A model generated the notes under the pieces. That model made no database searches and was not told the DNA's origin. It saw only the letters and a list, made by a program, of their open reading frames with translations. Source: Microbacterium oxydans (GTDB lineage: Bacteria; Actinomycetota; Actinomycetes; Actinomycetales; Microbacteriaceae). Taken from it: DNA of 64,000 nt. Of this stretch, positions 56,562-64,000 are shown one piece after another; the stretch's first letter is position 1, and each line of letters begins with the position of its first letter. The DNA lies in NCBI RefSeq assembly GCF_900095745.1, contig NZ_FMIR01000011.1:17391-81390 (forward strand), written 5' to 3'. The translations under genes were made by a program, and so were the position numbers.

Positions 56562-57146
56562 TCAGTGCAGTTCGGCGTCGGCCGCGGACCGCACCCACTT
56601 GGTGAAGCGCACGGTGAGACCCGCACGAGTGGGGGCGGCGAGGAAGGGCCCGGCGGATGCCGCAGCCTGGCCGTCGAACGGAGCGACGCGCACGAGCCGC
56701 CACGGCTCATCGTCGGCGCGCGCCCGCACGATCACGGAATCCGCCCAGCGGCTGACGCGCACCGTGATCTCCCTCTCGAGCCACTCGTCGACGAAGCCGA
56801 CCGACCAGTCCGACGCACCGGCGGTGACCACGGCACCGAGCCCGAGGTGGTCGTCGGCGTACTCGACGCCGGTCTTCACCCAGTGCTCATCGTCGATGCG
56901 TACGAAGACCCCGGCCTGGTCGAACTGGCCCTCCCACGGCGCGCGGAACGACACCTCCATCGCCTCGCCCACGGCGAGCGGCGCGAGCAGGGCGTGTTCG
57001 GTGTCGTGCACGAACCCGTAGGCGGTGTGCCGCCAGGCGTCACTGCCTTCGACGGCGGTGACGTCGAGGTGTTCGACGTCGTCGACTGCGGCGGGGGCGT
57101 GGGTCCAGGTTCCCTCGGACCAGGCAAGAATGCTCGAATCAGGCAT
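56562..57146 (-). CDS. DUF1349 family protein
   Basis: A 194-residue beta-sandwich-type protein. The DUF1349 signature is clear: DAWRHTAYGFVHDTEHALL, FDQAGVFVRIDDEHWVKTGVEY and TAGASDWSVGF. These concanavalin-like proteins may bind carbohydrate, but the role is not established. ATG 57146 begins the family-like sequence; upstream frame is A+T-rich intergenic DNA. No signal peptide. Divergent from the SatD gene. Confidence 0.85.
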   Translation of the reverse strand: MPDSSILAWSEGTWTHAPAAVDDVEHLDVTAVEGSDAWRHTAYGFVHDTEHALLAPLAVGEAMEVSFRAPWEGQFDQAGVFVRIDDEHWVKTGVEYADDHLGLGAVVTAGASDWSVGFVDEWLEREITVRVSRWADSVIVRARADDEPWRLVRVAPFDGQAAASAGPFLAAPTRAGLTVRFTKWVRSAADAELH

Positions 57147-57180
57147 ATTTCCAATCCATAACCACATAGTGCATATATCT

Positions 57181-57206
57181 AGGAATATTCCTGATAAGGT
57201 TATCGC
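57181..57206 (+). promoter_or_regulatory. Palindromic operator and -10 of the satD-like operon
   Basis: AGGAATATTCCT (57181-57192) is a perfect 12-bp palindrome, followed after 2 nt by TAAGGT (57195-57200) and then 6 nt to ATG 57207. Its position in the core promoter suits a repressor, perhaps the HTH protein encoded downstream. Confidence 0.55.
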
Positions 57207-57851
57207 ATGGTCATCGCTGTGATCGCAGACATCGTGGGCTCCCGTGAACTCGGGGACCGCGGCGCCGCGCAGCGCGTGCTGGACGAGACCATCGCGCAGG
57301 CCGAGAGCGACCTCCCGCTGGCGGCGCAACCGTTGACGCCCACGGTAGGGGACGAGCAGCAGGGCGTCTACCGAGAGCTCGGCGATGCGCTCCGCTCACT
57401 CTTCCTGATCCAGCTGCGACTGCCCGAAGGGATCGCCTTCCGATTCGGCATCGGCGTGGGAGAGGTGCGCGCCGTCGCCTCCGTGCACGGCGAGCTCGCC
57501 GACGGGCCCGGCTGGTACGCCGCGCGGGCCGCGATCGAGACCGTGCACTCCCGTGAGCAGCGCGCCGTGCCGCGCACGCGCACCTGGATTGTCGGAGCCC
57601 CGGGCCAGGATGAGGTCATGGCGTCGACGATCGCAGTCTCCAATGCCTACCTGCTCGCGCGTGACGAGCTCGTGGGCGCGATGAGCGCGCGCGAGCGGCG
57701 ACTCACCTACGGGCGCCTGGTCGGACGCTCGCAGCAGGAGCTCGCGGCCCAGGAGGGCATCTCCCAGCCGAGCGTCTCGAAGTCGCTGCGCCGCGCCGGA
57801 TCCGCCGCGCTCATCGAGGGGCTCGACGCTTTGAGAGGGGAGTCGGCATGA
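57207..57851 (+). CDS. SatD-family protein with C-terminal helix-turn-helix
   Basis: A 214-residue protein. The N-terminal half (VIAVIADIVGSRELGDRGAAQRVLDE and LTPTVGDEQQGVYRELGDAL) matches SatD-like proteins, with a cyclase-like fold. The C-terminal LTYGRLVGRSQQELAAQEGISQPSVSKSLRRAG is a helix-turn-helix like sigma-70 region 4. The function is not established; it could sense a small molecule and act on the palindrome before its own gene. Coupled to a membrane protein gene by a 4-bp overlap. Confidence 0.8.
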   Translation: MVIAVIADIVGSRELGDRGAAQRVLDETIAQAESDLPLAAQPLTPTVGDEQQGVYRELGDALRSLFLIQLRLPEGIAFRFGIGVGEVRAVASVHGELADGPGWYAARAAIETVHSREQRAVPRTRTWIVGAPGQDEVMASTIAVSNAYLLARDELVGAMSARERRLTYGRLVGRSQQELAAQEGISQPSVSKSLRRAGSAALIEGLDALRGESA

Positions 57852-58675
57852 TCGTCGCAGGATTCATCCTGCTCGCCATCGGAGCCGCAGACCTCGTGCG
57901 GCAGTTCGTCCCACGGCGGTGGATCGGATATCTGGCCGCGACCATCGTGCTGCTGCTGCTCGGCAGCGTCAGCGACGCTCTCCTGCCGATGATCGCCGCG
58001 CTCGTGTCCGGCGCGCTCTGGGTCTGGTGCATGCCCGACGGGCGGGCGTCGCGCGCCGGCTTCTGGCCCGCCGTCGTCCTCGCTCTCGTCGTCGTCGGAG
58101 CCGTGATCTCGATGGGCGCACGCGCCCAGGCCGGTCTCATCGGCGAGGTGTGGCAGCTGCGTTCGCCGTTCGGCGAGGCCACGTTCGACCTCGCGATGCT
58201 GGTGCTCGGGGTGTCGGCGTTCCTCCTCGAGTCCGCGAACCTCGTGGTGCGCGCCGCTCTCGATGGGGAACACACTTGGCGCCCCGCGGAGCAGATCGTC
58301 GAGCCCGCACGGGCCGTCGAGCCCGCCACCGTCGCCGATGCCGCGTCAGATGACGCGGAGGAGCGTCAGGCCCTCGCCGAACCGACAGCAGGCCCGATAC
58401 CTGTGGGGGAGACCGCCCCCGATCCGCGGGCCGGCTTCCAGGGCGGGCGACTGATCGGTCCGCTCGAACGCATCCTCGTCTTGATCCTCACGCTCGCCGC
58501 CGCATATCCGATCCTCGCGGCGATGCTGGCGGCGAAGGGGATCGTGCGCTTCCCGGAGATATCCCGCGACGGCGAGACCGGCGCCAGAGCCGAGTACTTC
58601 CTCGTGGGCAGCCTTGTCAGCTGGGTCATCGCCCTCGGCGCCGCCTTCCTCGTCTGGTGGGCGGCGCACAGCTGA
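57848..58675 (+). CDS. Unknown membrane protein, partner of the SatD-like gene
   Basis: A 275-residue protein with about six predicted helices: three or four at 1-125, a polar acidic loop (about 140-195), and two at about 205-272. I recognise no domain. Its ATG overlaps the satD-like stop, so the two probably work together. SatD genes commonly have a membrane-protein neighbour. Confidence 0.75.
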   Translation: MIVAGFILLAIGAADLVRQFVPRRWIGYLAATIVLLLLGSVSDALLPMIAALVSGALWVWCMPDGRASRAGFWPAVVLALVVVGAVISMGARAQAGLIGEVWQLRSPFGEATFDLAMLVLGVSAFLLESANLVVRAALDGEHTWRPAEQIVEPARAVEPATVADAASDDAEERQALAEPTAGPIPVGETAPDPRAGFQGGRLIGPLERILVLILTLAAAYPILAAMLAAKGIVRFPEISRDGETGARAEYFLVGSLVSWVIALGAAFLVWWAAHS

Positions 58676-58682
58676 CGGCGGT

Positions 58683-59039
58683 TCAGTCCAACGATCGGTA
58701 CCAGTCCAGCTTCTCCGCGAGACGCCGCTGCTGTGCGAGGACCTCGGCGAGCTGCCTCTCGACCGTCATCGCATGCTCTTCGAGAAGCGCTATCCGCTCC
58801 GGGATGGAGTCTTCGCGCTGGCAGAGCCGGCCGTAGCGGCGCAGTCGTTCCACCGGCATGCCGGTCTCGCGGAGGCACTTGAGGAACTCGAGAAGTCCGA
58901 GCTCGACATCGGTGTACGCACGATGCCCGCCGGCCGTGCGCGAAACCGCGGGAAGGATGCCCTCGCGCTCGTAGTACCGGAGCGTATCGATGCTGAATCC
59001 GGAGCGGGCAGCGGTCTCCGCCGGCGTGTACGTGGTCAT
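58683..59039 (-). CDS. MerR family transcriptional regulator
   Basis: A 118-residue regulator. N-terminal winged helix YTPAETAARSGFSIDTLRYYEREGIL, then a coiled coil with LLEFLKCLRETGMPVERLRRYGRLC and a short C-terminus. Two cysteines are present but not in a metal-site pattern, so it is likely an aldehyde- or drug-responsive type. ATG 59039 is 6 nt after TATGCT on the minus strand (59046-59051), so leaderless. Divergent from an aldo/keto reductase gene with a shared operator. Confidence 0.9.
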   Translation of the reverse strand: MTTYTPAETAARSGFSIDTLRYYEREGILPAVSRTAGGHRAYTDVELGLLEFLKCLRETGMPVERLRRYGRLCQREDSIPERIALLEEHAMTVERQLAEVLAQQRRLAEKLDWYRSLD

Positions 59040-59055
59040 GGCTCGAGCATAGGAC

Positions 59056-59086
59056 TTGACCTGGAGTGCGCTCCAGGTTGCACAGT
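59056..59086 (+). promoter_or_regulatory. MerR-type promoter of the aldo/keto reductase gene
   Basis: TTGACC (59056-59061) and CACAGT (59081-59086) are separated by 19 nt, the long spacer typical of MerR activation. Arms ACCTGGAG/CTCCAGGT (59059-59066/59071-59078) are exact inverted repeats with a TGCG centre. The -10 ends 6 nt before the ATG at 59093. Confidence 0.75.
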
Positions 59087-59092
59087 GAAGTC

Positions 59093-60046
59093 ATGACCAA
59101 CCGGAACACCCTTGCATCCCCGCTCGTCCTCGGAGCGATGTCGTTCGGCACGCTCGTCGACGAGGAGACCTCTTTCGCTCTGCTCGACCGCTTCGTCGAC
59201 CGTGGCGGCATCTGGATCGACACCGCCGACTGCTACAGCTTCTGGACGAGCGCGACAGGGCAGGGGGGAGCCTCCGAAGAGGTGCTCGGACGCTGGCTGG
59301 CGGCGCGACCGGATGCACGAGCGCAGATCCGCATCTCGACCAAGGTCGGTGCCGAGCCGCTGTGGCCCGGCTCCTGGCCTGAGCACCGGGCGGGGCTCGC
59401 TCCGCGGGCGATCCGAGCTGCTCTCGAGGGCAGCCTCGAACGCCTGGGCGTCGACAGGGTCGACCTGCTCTGGTTGCACCAGGAGGATCGGACGGTCGCC
59501 ATCGAGGACACAGTGGACGCCCTCGCGGCGCTCACTGCCAACGGGACGGTGAGTCGAGTCGGTGCCTCCAACCACCCGGCCTGGCGCATCGAGCGCGCCC
59601 GTGCGCATGCGAGGTCCATCGGCAGCGTTCCCATCGACGCGTTCCAGTTGAACAGCACCTATCTGCGCACGCGACCGGGGACGCGTCCTCCCGGAGTCGC
59701 GCACCCCTTCGGCGTCTTGAGCGACGAGCAGCGGGACTTCGCCCTGGCGAACGGGATCGAGATCTGGGCGTACACCCCGTTGCTCTCCGGCGCCTACGAC
59801 AACCCGGCGAAGCCCGTGCCCGAGGTGTATGACCACCCCGGGACAGCGCGTCGGCTCGCGGTGCTGAACGAGATCGCGGCGGCGCGGGGCGTCGGCCGAG
59901 GGCAGATCGTGCTGGCGTGGCAGCTCGCGCGCGGCATCCGTCCCATCCTCGGCGGCAGCAAGCTCGCTCAGCTGGATGTCGCGATGGATGCCGCGTCGAT
60001 CACCCTGTCCGACGAGGAGATCGCGCTCCTCGACGAGCCGGTGTGA
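59093..60046 (+). CDS. Aldo/keto reductase
   Basis: A 317-residue NADPH-dependent reductase of the (beta/alpha)8 AKR fold. IDTADCYSFW carries catalytic Asp and Tyr, DLLWLHQED replaces the usual His-containing strand, and GGSKLAQLDVAMDAA binds the cofactor phosphate near the end. Substrate unknown, probably an aldehyde. ATG 59093 is favoured over an in-frame start at 59066, which lies inside the MerR operator. Confidence 0.9.
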   Translation: MTNRNTLASPLVLGAMSFGTLVDEETSFALLDRFVDRGGIWIDTADCYSFWTSATGQGGASEEVLGRWLAARPDARAQIRISTKVGAEPLWPGSWPEHRAGLAPRAIRAALEGSLERLGVDRVDLLWLHQEDRTVAIEDTVDALAALTANGTVSRVGASNHPAWRIERARAHARSIGSVPIDAFQLNSTYLRTRPGTRPPGVAHPFGVLSDEQRDFALANGIEIWAYTPLLSGAYDNPAKPVPEVYDHPGTARRLAVLNEIAAARGVGRGQIVLAWQLARGIRPILGGSKLAQLDVAMDAASITLSDEEIALLDEPV

Positions 60047-60072
60047 GGCGATTCGACGGTGCGCGGCGCTGA

Positions 60073-60078
60073 TAGCCT
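60073..60078 (+). promoter_or_regulatory. -10 element of tyrS
   Basis: TAGCCT, then 7 nt, then the GTG at 60086. Confidence 0.5.
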
Positions 60079-60085
60079 GGAGCGC

Positions 60086-61387
60086 GTGTCAACTCCCGAT
60101 CTGACGACCGCACCCCAGGCGATCGACCCCGCGTTCGAGAACGTGTGGGACGAACTCGTGTGGCGTGGCCTGGTCCAGGTGTCCACCGACCAGGAGGCGC
60201 TGCGCGCCCTGCTCGCGGGAGACCCCATCACGTATTACTGCGGGTTCGACCCGACGGCACCGAGCCTGCACCTGGGCAACCTCGTGCAGCTGCTCACGCT
60301 GCGTCGCATCCAGCTCGCCGGGCACAAGCCTCTCGGTCTGGTCGGCGGGTCCACCGGACTCATCGGCGATCCGCGCCCCACGGCAGAACGCACACTGAAC
60401 ACGCGTGAGACCGTCGAGGAGTGGGTCGGGCGCCTGCGTGCGCAGGTCGAGCGCTACCTCAGTTTCGAGGGTGACAACGCCGCCCGCATCGTGAACAACC
60501 TCGACTGGACGGCGCCGCTGAGCGCGATCGACTTCCTCCGGGAGATCGGCAAGTACTACCGCGTCGGCACGATGCTCAAGAAGGATGCGGTCGCCGCGCG
60601 GCTGAACTCCGATGAGGGCATCAGCTACACCGAGTTCAGCTACCAGATCCTGCAGGGGATGGATTACCTCGAGCTCTACCGCCAGTACGACTGCGTGTTG
60701 CAGACGGGTGGGTCCGACCAGTGGGGCAACCTCACCAGCGGGACGGATCTGATCCGTCGCGCAGAGGGATCGTCCGTGCATGCGATCGGGACGCCGCTGA
60801 TCACCAACAGCGACGGCACGAAGTTCGGCAAGAGCGAGGGCAATGCGATCTGGCTCGACGCCGAGATGTGCAGCCCGTACCGGATGTACCAGTTCTGGCT
60901 GAGCACCGCGGATTCCGACGTCGTCGACCGCCTGAAGGTCTTCACGTTCCTGAGCCGCTCGGAGATCGAGGAGTACGCCGAACTCGTGGCGGCGGAGCCG
61001 TTCCGACGCGCCGCCCAGAAGCGTCTCGCGCTCGAGGTGGTGGCGACCGTGCACGGCCTCGACGCGGCAGCGGCGGTGATCGCGGCATCCGAGGCTCTGT
61101 TCGGGCAGGGTGATCTGACCGCGCTGGACGCGGCAACGCTTCGCACCGCGCTGGAAGAGCTCCCGAACGCGACCATCGCCGCCGGCACCCCGGTGGTGGA
61201 GGTCCTGGTCGCGACCGGGCTGGTGCCGAGCATCTCCGAGGCGCGGCGGGCGATCGCGCAGAACGGTGTCACGCTCGACGGCAAGCGCGTCGAAGACGAG
61301 ACTGCCACGGTCCAGGGGACACTGCCCGGGGGAGTGTCCGTAGTCCGTCGTGGCAAGAAGACCCTTGCCGGCGTGTTCCTCGGCTGA
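60086..61387 (+). CDS. tyrS: Tyrosyl-tRNA synthetase
   Basis: A 433-residue class I synthetase. The HIGH-like motif is PSLHLGNL, the KMSKS-like motif is KFGKSEGNA, and tyrosine-binding residues lie in YQILQGMDYLELYRQY and QTGGSDQWGN. A C-terminal S4 domain (about 370-433) binds tRNA. GTG 60086 is chosen because of the -10 seven bases upstream; an in-frame start at 60059 would precede the promoter. Confidence 0.95.
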   Translation: MSTPDLTTAPQAIDPAFENVWDELVWRGLVQVSTDQEALRALLAGDPITYYCGFDPTAPSLHLGNLVQLLTLRRIQLAGHKPLGLVGGSTGLIGDPRPTAERTLNTRETVEEWVGRLRAQVERYLSFEGDNAARIVNNLDWTAPLSAIDFLREIGKYYRVGTMLKKDAVAARLNSDEGISYTEFSYQILQGMDYLELYRQYDCVLQTGGSDQWGNLTSGTDLIRRAEGSSVHAIGTPLITNSDGTKFGKSEGNAIWLDAEMCSPYRMYQFWLSTADSDVVDRLKVFTFLSRSEIEEYAELVAAEPFRRAAQKRLALEVVATVHGLDAAAAVIAASEALFGQGDLTALDAATLRTALEELPNATIAAGTPVVEVLVATGLVPSISEARRAIAQNGVTLDGKRVEDETATVQGTLPGGVSVVRRGKKTLAGVFLG

Positions 61388-61415
61388 GCTTTCGCTCTTC
61401 GGATAGCAGAGACGG

Positions 61416-62210
61416 ATGCCCTTCACTCCCAGTCACGCGCTCGTCGCGCTGCCGTTCATCCGGACGCCGCTGGTGCCGGCGGCGATCGCGATCGGTGCCA
61501 TGACGCCGGATCTGCCGTTGTTCGTGCGCGGTGTCGGGCTGAACTACTCGTTCACCCACACGTTCGGCAACGTCCTGTGGACGGCACTGCTCGCGTTCGT
61601 CCTCTTCCTCATCTGGCGTGTGATCCTGCGTCCCGCAGTGCCGGAACTCGCGCCGCTGTGGCTGGCGCGTCGGCTGCCGGAGGACTGGAGCGAGGGCGGC
61701 GTCGAGGCCGCGGGTCGAGCCGTCGGCGTGGGGGAGAAGCGCTGGTACCCGGTGCTTCTCGCGGTGTCATTCCTGATCGGCGTGGCCTCGCACATCCTCT
61801 GGGATCTCTTCACGCATGAGGGTCGTGTCGGCGTGGAGTTGCTCCCCGGGCTCGATGCGATGTGGGGTCCGCTGCCCGGATTCAAGTGGCTCCAGCACGG
61901 GTCGAGCGTGATCGGCCTGCTCATCATCGGTGTCTGGGCGCTGCTGTGGCTGCGTCGGCGGGAAGCGCGAACGAGTGTGACTCAGTGGCTGCCGCAGGGA
62001 GTGCGCATCGCGTGGTGGGTCTCGCTTCCGGTGATTCTGGTCGCCGCGCTCGTCTGGGGGATCATCGCGTTCGGCCCGATCGACGCGGAGTTCACCGTCC
62101 AGCATCTGGCCTATCGCGTGCTGCCTCCAGCATGTGCACTCTGGGGAGCGATCACGTTCGTGCTCTGCGTCATCCTGGCGGTTCGCGGCCGTCGTCACCA
62201 GCTCGGCTGA
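61416..62210 (+). CDS. DUF4184 family membrane protein
   Basis: A 264-residue protein with the DUF4184 start MPFTPSHALVALPFIRTPLVPAAIAIGAMTPDLPLF, shown here as its key N-terminal region, and the later SHILWDLFTHEG, which resembles membrane-bound metal-dependent hydrolases (conserved His and Asp residues). About seven helices are predicted. Activity unproven. ATG 61416; it converges with the CoA transferase gene and overlaps its 3' end by 16 bp. Confidence 0.85.
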   Translation: MPFTPSHALVALPFIRTPLVPAAIAIGAMTPDLPLFVRGVGLNYSFTHTFGNVLWTALLAFVLFLIWRVILRPAVPELAPLWLARRLPEDWSEGGVEAAGRAVGVGEKRWYPVLLAVSFLIGVASHILWDLFTHEGRVGVELLPGLDAMWGPLPGFKWLQHGSSVIGLLIIGVWALLWLRRREARTSVTQWLPQGVRIAWWVSLPVILVAALVWGIIAFGPIDAEFTVQHLAYRVLPPACALWGAITFVLCVILAVRGRRHQLG

Positions 62211-63538
62211 TCCGACCCCCAGGGGTGCGGAGCGTCGAATTCGAGACCGGTCATCGCCGGTCGCGAGGTCACGAGCGCTGTGCCGTCGACGTCGAACCGC
62301 GCCAGATGCGGGCGGATATCGAACTCGACTTCGCCGTGCGGTTCCCGGTCGCGCGGCATCCCGAGCAGTTCGGCGGCGATGCGACGGAGCGACGTGCCGG
62401 TGTACCAGGACCCGCCCTCGCGCATGCGGCGTTGCAGCAGCGTGGTCACCGCAGCGGCCAGCAGGTACCCGGCGCTGTGGTCGAGCGCCTGGGCGGGAAG
62501 CGTGCCGGGGCGGTCCCCGTCCGGTGACTCGATGAGCGCGATACCGGATGCCGCCTGCACGAGACTGTCGAAGCCCGCGCGATCGGGATGATCCACACCC
62601 CAGGCGCTGAGCTGGGCGACGACAAGATTCGGATACCGTTCGGCGAGCACAACCGGGTGAAGGCCGAGTCGGTCCAGGGCGGCGGGGCGGTGGCCGAGCA
62701 CCACGGCATCGGCGGCCGCGAGCAGTTCGTGCATCCGCTCGGTGCGCGCATCCAGGAGCGCCGAACGCTTGCCGTGTCCGGTGTCGAGGTGCTGCCACTC
62801 GGGCTCGGGCAGATGCGGCGGGTCGATTCGCAGCACGTCGGCGCCGAGGAGGGCGAGCGTGCGGGTGCAGACAGGGCCGGCGATCACGCGGGTGAGGTCG
62901 AGCACGCGCATACCGGCGAGGGGAAGACGATCGTCTTGCGGCGCCGTCGCTCGTGAGTGGTGTGGGTGGCGACGTGCGGAGGTGGCGATGTGTCGGACCT
63001 CGAGAAGCGGAGCCGCTCGGAGGGCTCGATCAGCGGCGGGGTCCTCGGCGGACACGGCGACGGCGAGTCCACCGAGCCGAGTGATCGCCGCGACGGCATC
63101 AGCCGTGGTTCGCTCCTCGAGCGCGGCGTGGACCGCATCGGTGCCGGCGTCATCCTGCAGTCCGAGTGCGGTGCGCAGAGCGGCGGCGTGATGCGGGTAG
63201 TTCCCATGGGTCCTGACCCATCCGTCCGTGGTCCGCCAGAAGCCGGAGTAGGGCGACCACACCGGGGGAGCGACGCCGTCGATCGCGAGCACTCGATCAC
63301 TCCGGTAGGCGGTGGCCACGCGGTGCGGGTCGATGACCGTGGGAGAGAGCCCAGCGGCGAGCATGGCAGAGGCCACGCTGGCCCAGGCGATCTCGGCGGT
63401 CGCCAGCCTGGAGGGGAGCGGGACCGTCGCGTGAGTGTCGAGCGCTGGACCGACGGGAGGGAGATCGAGCAGGATCCTGACCCGATCGAGCAGAGCAGCC
63501 CCTGGACTGATGGTCGGATCATCGGTGGGCGAGAGCAT
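62195..63538 (-). CDS. CoA-transferase family III protein with permuted order
   Basis: A 447-residue CaiB/BaiF-type protein. The hallmark N-terminal motif of the family, MRVLDLTRVIAGPVCTRTL, appears only at residues 210-228, and the likely catalytic Asp is D353 (ALDHSAGYLL). Residues 75-185 (SGFWRTTDGWVRTHGNYPHH and following) look like the C-terminal part of ordinary family members. So the halves are swapped or derive from a fused dimer. Substrate unknown. ATG 63538 is the best start; the frame is open a further 26 codons. Confidence 0.82.
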   Translation of the reverse strand: MLSPTDDPTISPGAALLDRVRILLDLPPVGPALDTHATVPLPSRLATAEIAWASVASAMLAAGLSPTVIDPHRVATAYRSDRVLAIDGVAPPVWSPYSGFWRTTDGWVRTHGNYPHHAAALRTALGLQDDAGTDAVHAALEERTTADAVAAITRLGGLAVAVSAEDPAADRALRAAPLLEVRHIATSARRHPHHSRATAPQDDRLPLAGMRVLDLTRVIAGPVCTRTLALLGADVLRIDPPHLPEPEWQHLDTGHGKRSALLDARTERMHELLAAADAVVLGHRPAALDRLGLHPVVLAERYPNLVVAQLSAWGVDHPDRAGFDSLVQAASGIALIESPDGDRPGTLPAQALDHSAGYLLAAAVTTLLQRRMREGGSWYTGTSLRRIAAELLGMPRDREPHGEVEFDIRPHLARFDVDGTALVTSRPAMTGLEFDAPHPWGSDQPSW

Positions 63539-63642
63539 GGCCAGATCGTACTCTCGAGCGCTCCTGGCGGCGAAAATCAGGGCTGATCCGGAGTAAAGCA
63601 CCGAGGGTGCCTGCACGACACGCCCGGGGTGTACGCCCCGAT

Positions 63643-63671
63643 TTGCCAGAACCCCAGAACCCCCGTAACTT
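63643..63671 (+). promoter_or_regulatory. rRNA operon promoter candidate 1
   Basis: TTGCCA (63643-63648), 17-nt spacer, TAACTT (63666-63671). First of three co-directional promoter-like pairs in this 460-bp gene-free stretch. Confidence 0.55.
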
Positions 63672-63755
63672 ATTACTTGTTCGCCCCACAGGGAAGCGGA
63701 GGAGCCAAGAGCTTCACCCCCCTCAAGCGGAGAACCACTCCCGATCCACTCTCAC

Positions 63756-63784
63756 TTGAGAGATCAGGCGCTTGCGTCTAGGAT
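63756..63784 (+). promoter_or_regulatory. rRNA operon promoter candidate 2
   Basis: TTGAGA (63756-63761), 17-nt spacer, TAGGAT (63779-63784). Confidence 0.55.
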
Positions 63785-63853
63785 AGGGAATCCACCTCTT
63801 CTGCGGCTGTCATCAGCTGCGCTGCGGATCTCTGATTCGCACGGCGCGCCGAT

Positions 63854-63881
63854 TTGACAAGCGGGACAGGGTGGGTAAGAT
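63854..63881 (+). promoter_or_regulatory. rRNA operon promoter candidate 3
   Basis: TTGACA (63854-63859), 16-nt spacer, TAAGAT (63876-63881). The strongest of the three. Confidence 0.65.
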
Positions 63882-64000
63882 AGAGAAGTTGCCCTGCGGG
63901 CCTGGCTGTGATGGCTGGGTCGTGGGAGCATCCGATCCTTGAGAACTCAACAGCGTGCACTTGTCAAATGCCAAATTATCCTCGTCTCCACTTCGGTGGG
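63882..64000 (+). other. Probable 16S rRNA leader (window ends before the mature 16S)
   Basis: CCTTGAGAACTCAACAGCGTG and TTGTCAAATGCCAA-type sequence (from 63938) is characteristic of the spacer just upstream of rrs in Microbacterium-like genomes. No mature 16S sequence (TGGAGAGTTTGAT-like) is reached before base 64000. No protein gene is credible here. Confidence 0.6.

Noticed and set aside
63677..63770. Possible c-di-AMP (ydaO-type) riboswitch, because GGAGCCAAGAG and GGAGAACC-like strings occur.
   Set aside because: The conserved blocks are not in the right order, no cell-wall hydrolase gene follows, and the region reads as an rRNA leader.
63778..63960. A 60-codon open frame on the minus strand.
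   Set aside because: It lies over the rRNA promoter and leader region, has no ribosome site and no family resemblance.

Overview
The window is a gene-dense, high-G+C actinobacterial chromosome segment. Gene content and protein style point to Microbacteriaceae, most likely Microbacterium or a close relative. The evidence is the DUF3039/DUF1844/DUF2510 families, Ku plus a POL-LIG LigD, an actinobacterial tad pilus locus, argCJBDF-argH, gluABCD, and very frequent leaderless starts. I count about 61 protein genes, one tRNA, one riboswitch and the start of an rRNA operon leader. I see no insertion sequence, phage or CRISPR array.

Layout. 0-8.4 kb: end of a DUF3039 gene, pncB (NAD salvage), murI-rph-rdgB, a CDF metal exporter, the divergent NHEJ pair ligD/ku, and a DedA protein. 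8.5-8.9 kb: tRNA-Leu(UAG) and a tiny protein made of 24-bp tandem repeats. 9.1-13.6 kb: a tad/Flp pilus locus (tadA-tadB-tadC, pilin-like, two TadE-like, one TadG-like). 13.6-16.7 kb: a lower-G+C accessory stretch holding an unknown membrane protein and an ArsR-MFS pair, punctuated by degenerate copies of the tadG-like 3' end. 16.7-26.5 kb: NUDIX/MFS, prfB, two DUF2510 membrane proteins, ftsE-ftsX-smpB, an S9 peptidase. 26.5-32.8 kb: lexA with a divergent LysM protein (SOS division-inhibitor arrangement), hisC-hisB-hisH-priA-sseB, a lipoprotein, DUF1844. 32.8-35.2 kb: infC (starting at ATC), rpmI, rplT and an rRNA methyltransferase. 35.2-41.9 kb: a two-component system, an orphan TAXI binding protein and the glutamate ABC transporter gluABCD. 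41.9-49.6 kb: pheST, an NAD-dependent reductase, and a TPP-riboswitch-controlled thiamine salvage operon (thiM plus a ThiE-ThiD-TenA fusion). 49.6-56.5 kb: an arginine operon preceded by an Arg-rich leader ORF. 56.5-64 kb: DUF1349, a SatD/membrane pair, MerR/aldo-keto reductase, tyrS, DUF4184, a CoA transferase of unusual order, then tandem promoters reading toward an rRNA operon just outside the window.

Regulation. At least 17 genes on both strands carry a TANNNT -10 hexamer 6-9 nt before the start codon. This implies leaderless mRNAs and helped choose many starts. Other visible control elements are the TPP riboswitch, the infC structured leader, LexA-like, MerR-like and ArsR-like operators, a tandem 11-mer upstream of gluA, and several strong hairpin terminators. 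Coordinates and motifs are read directly from the sequence; family names come from recognising conserved motifs, not from database searches.
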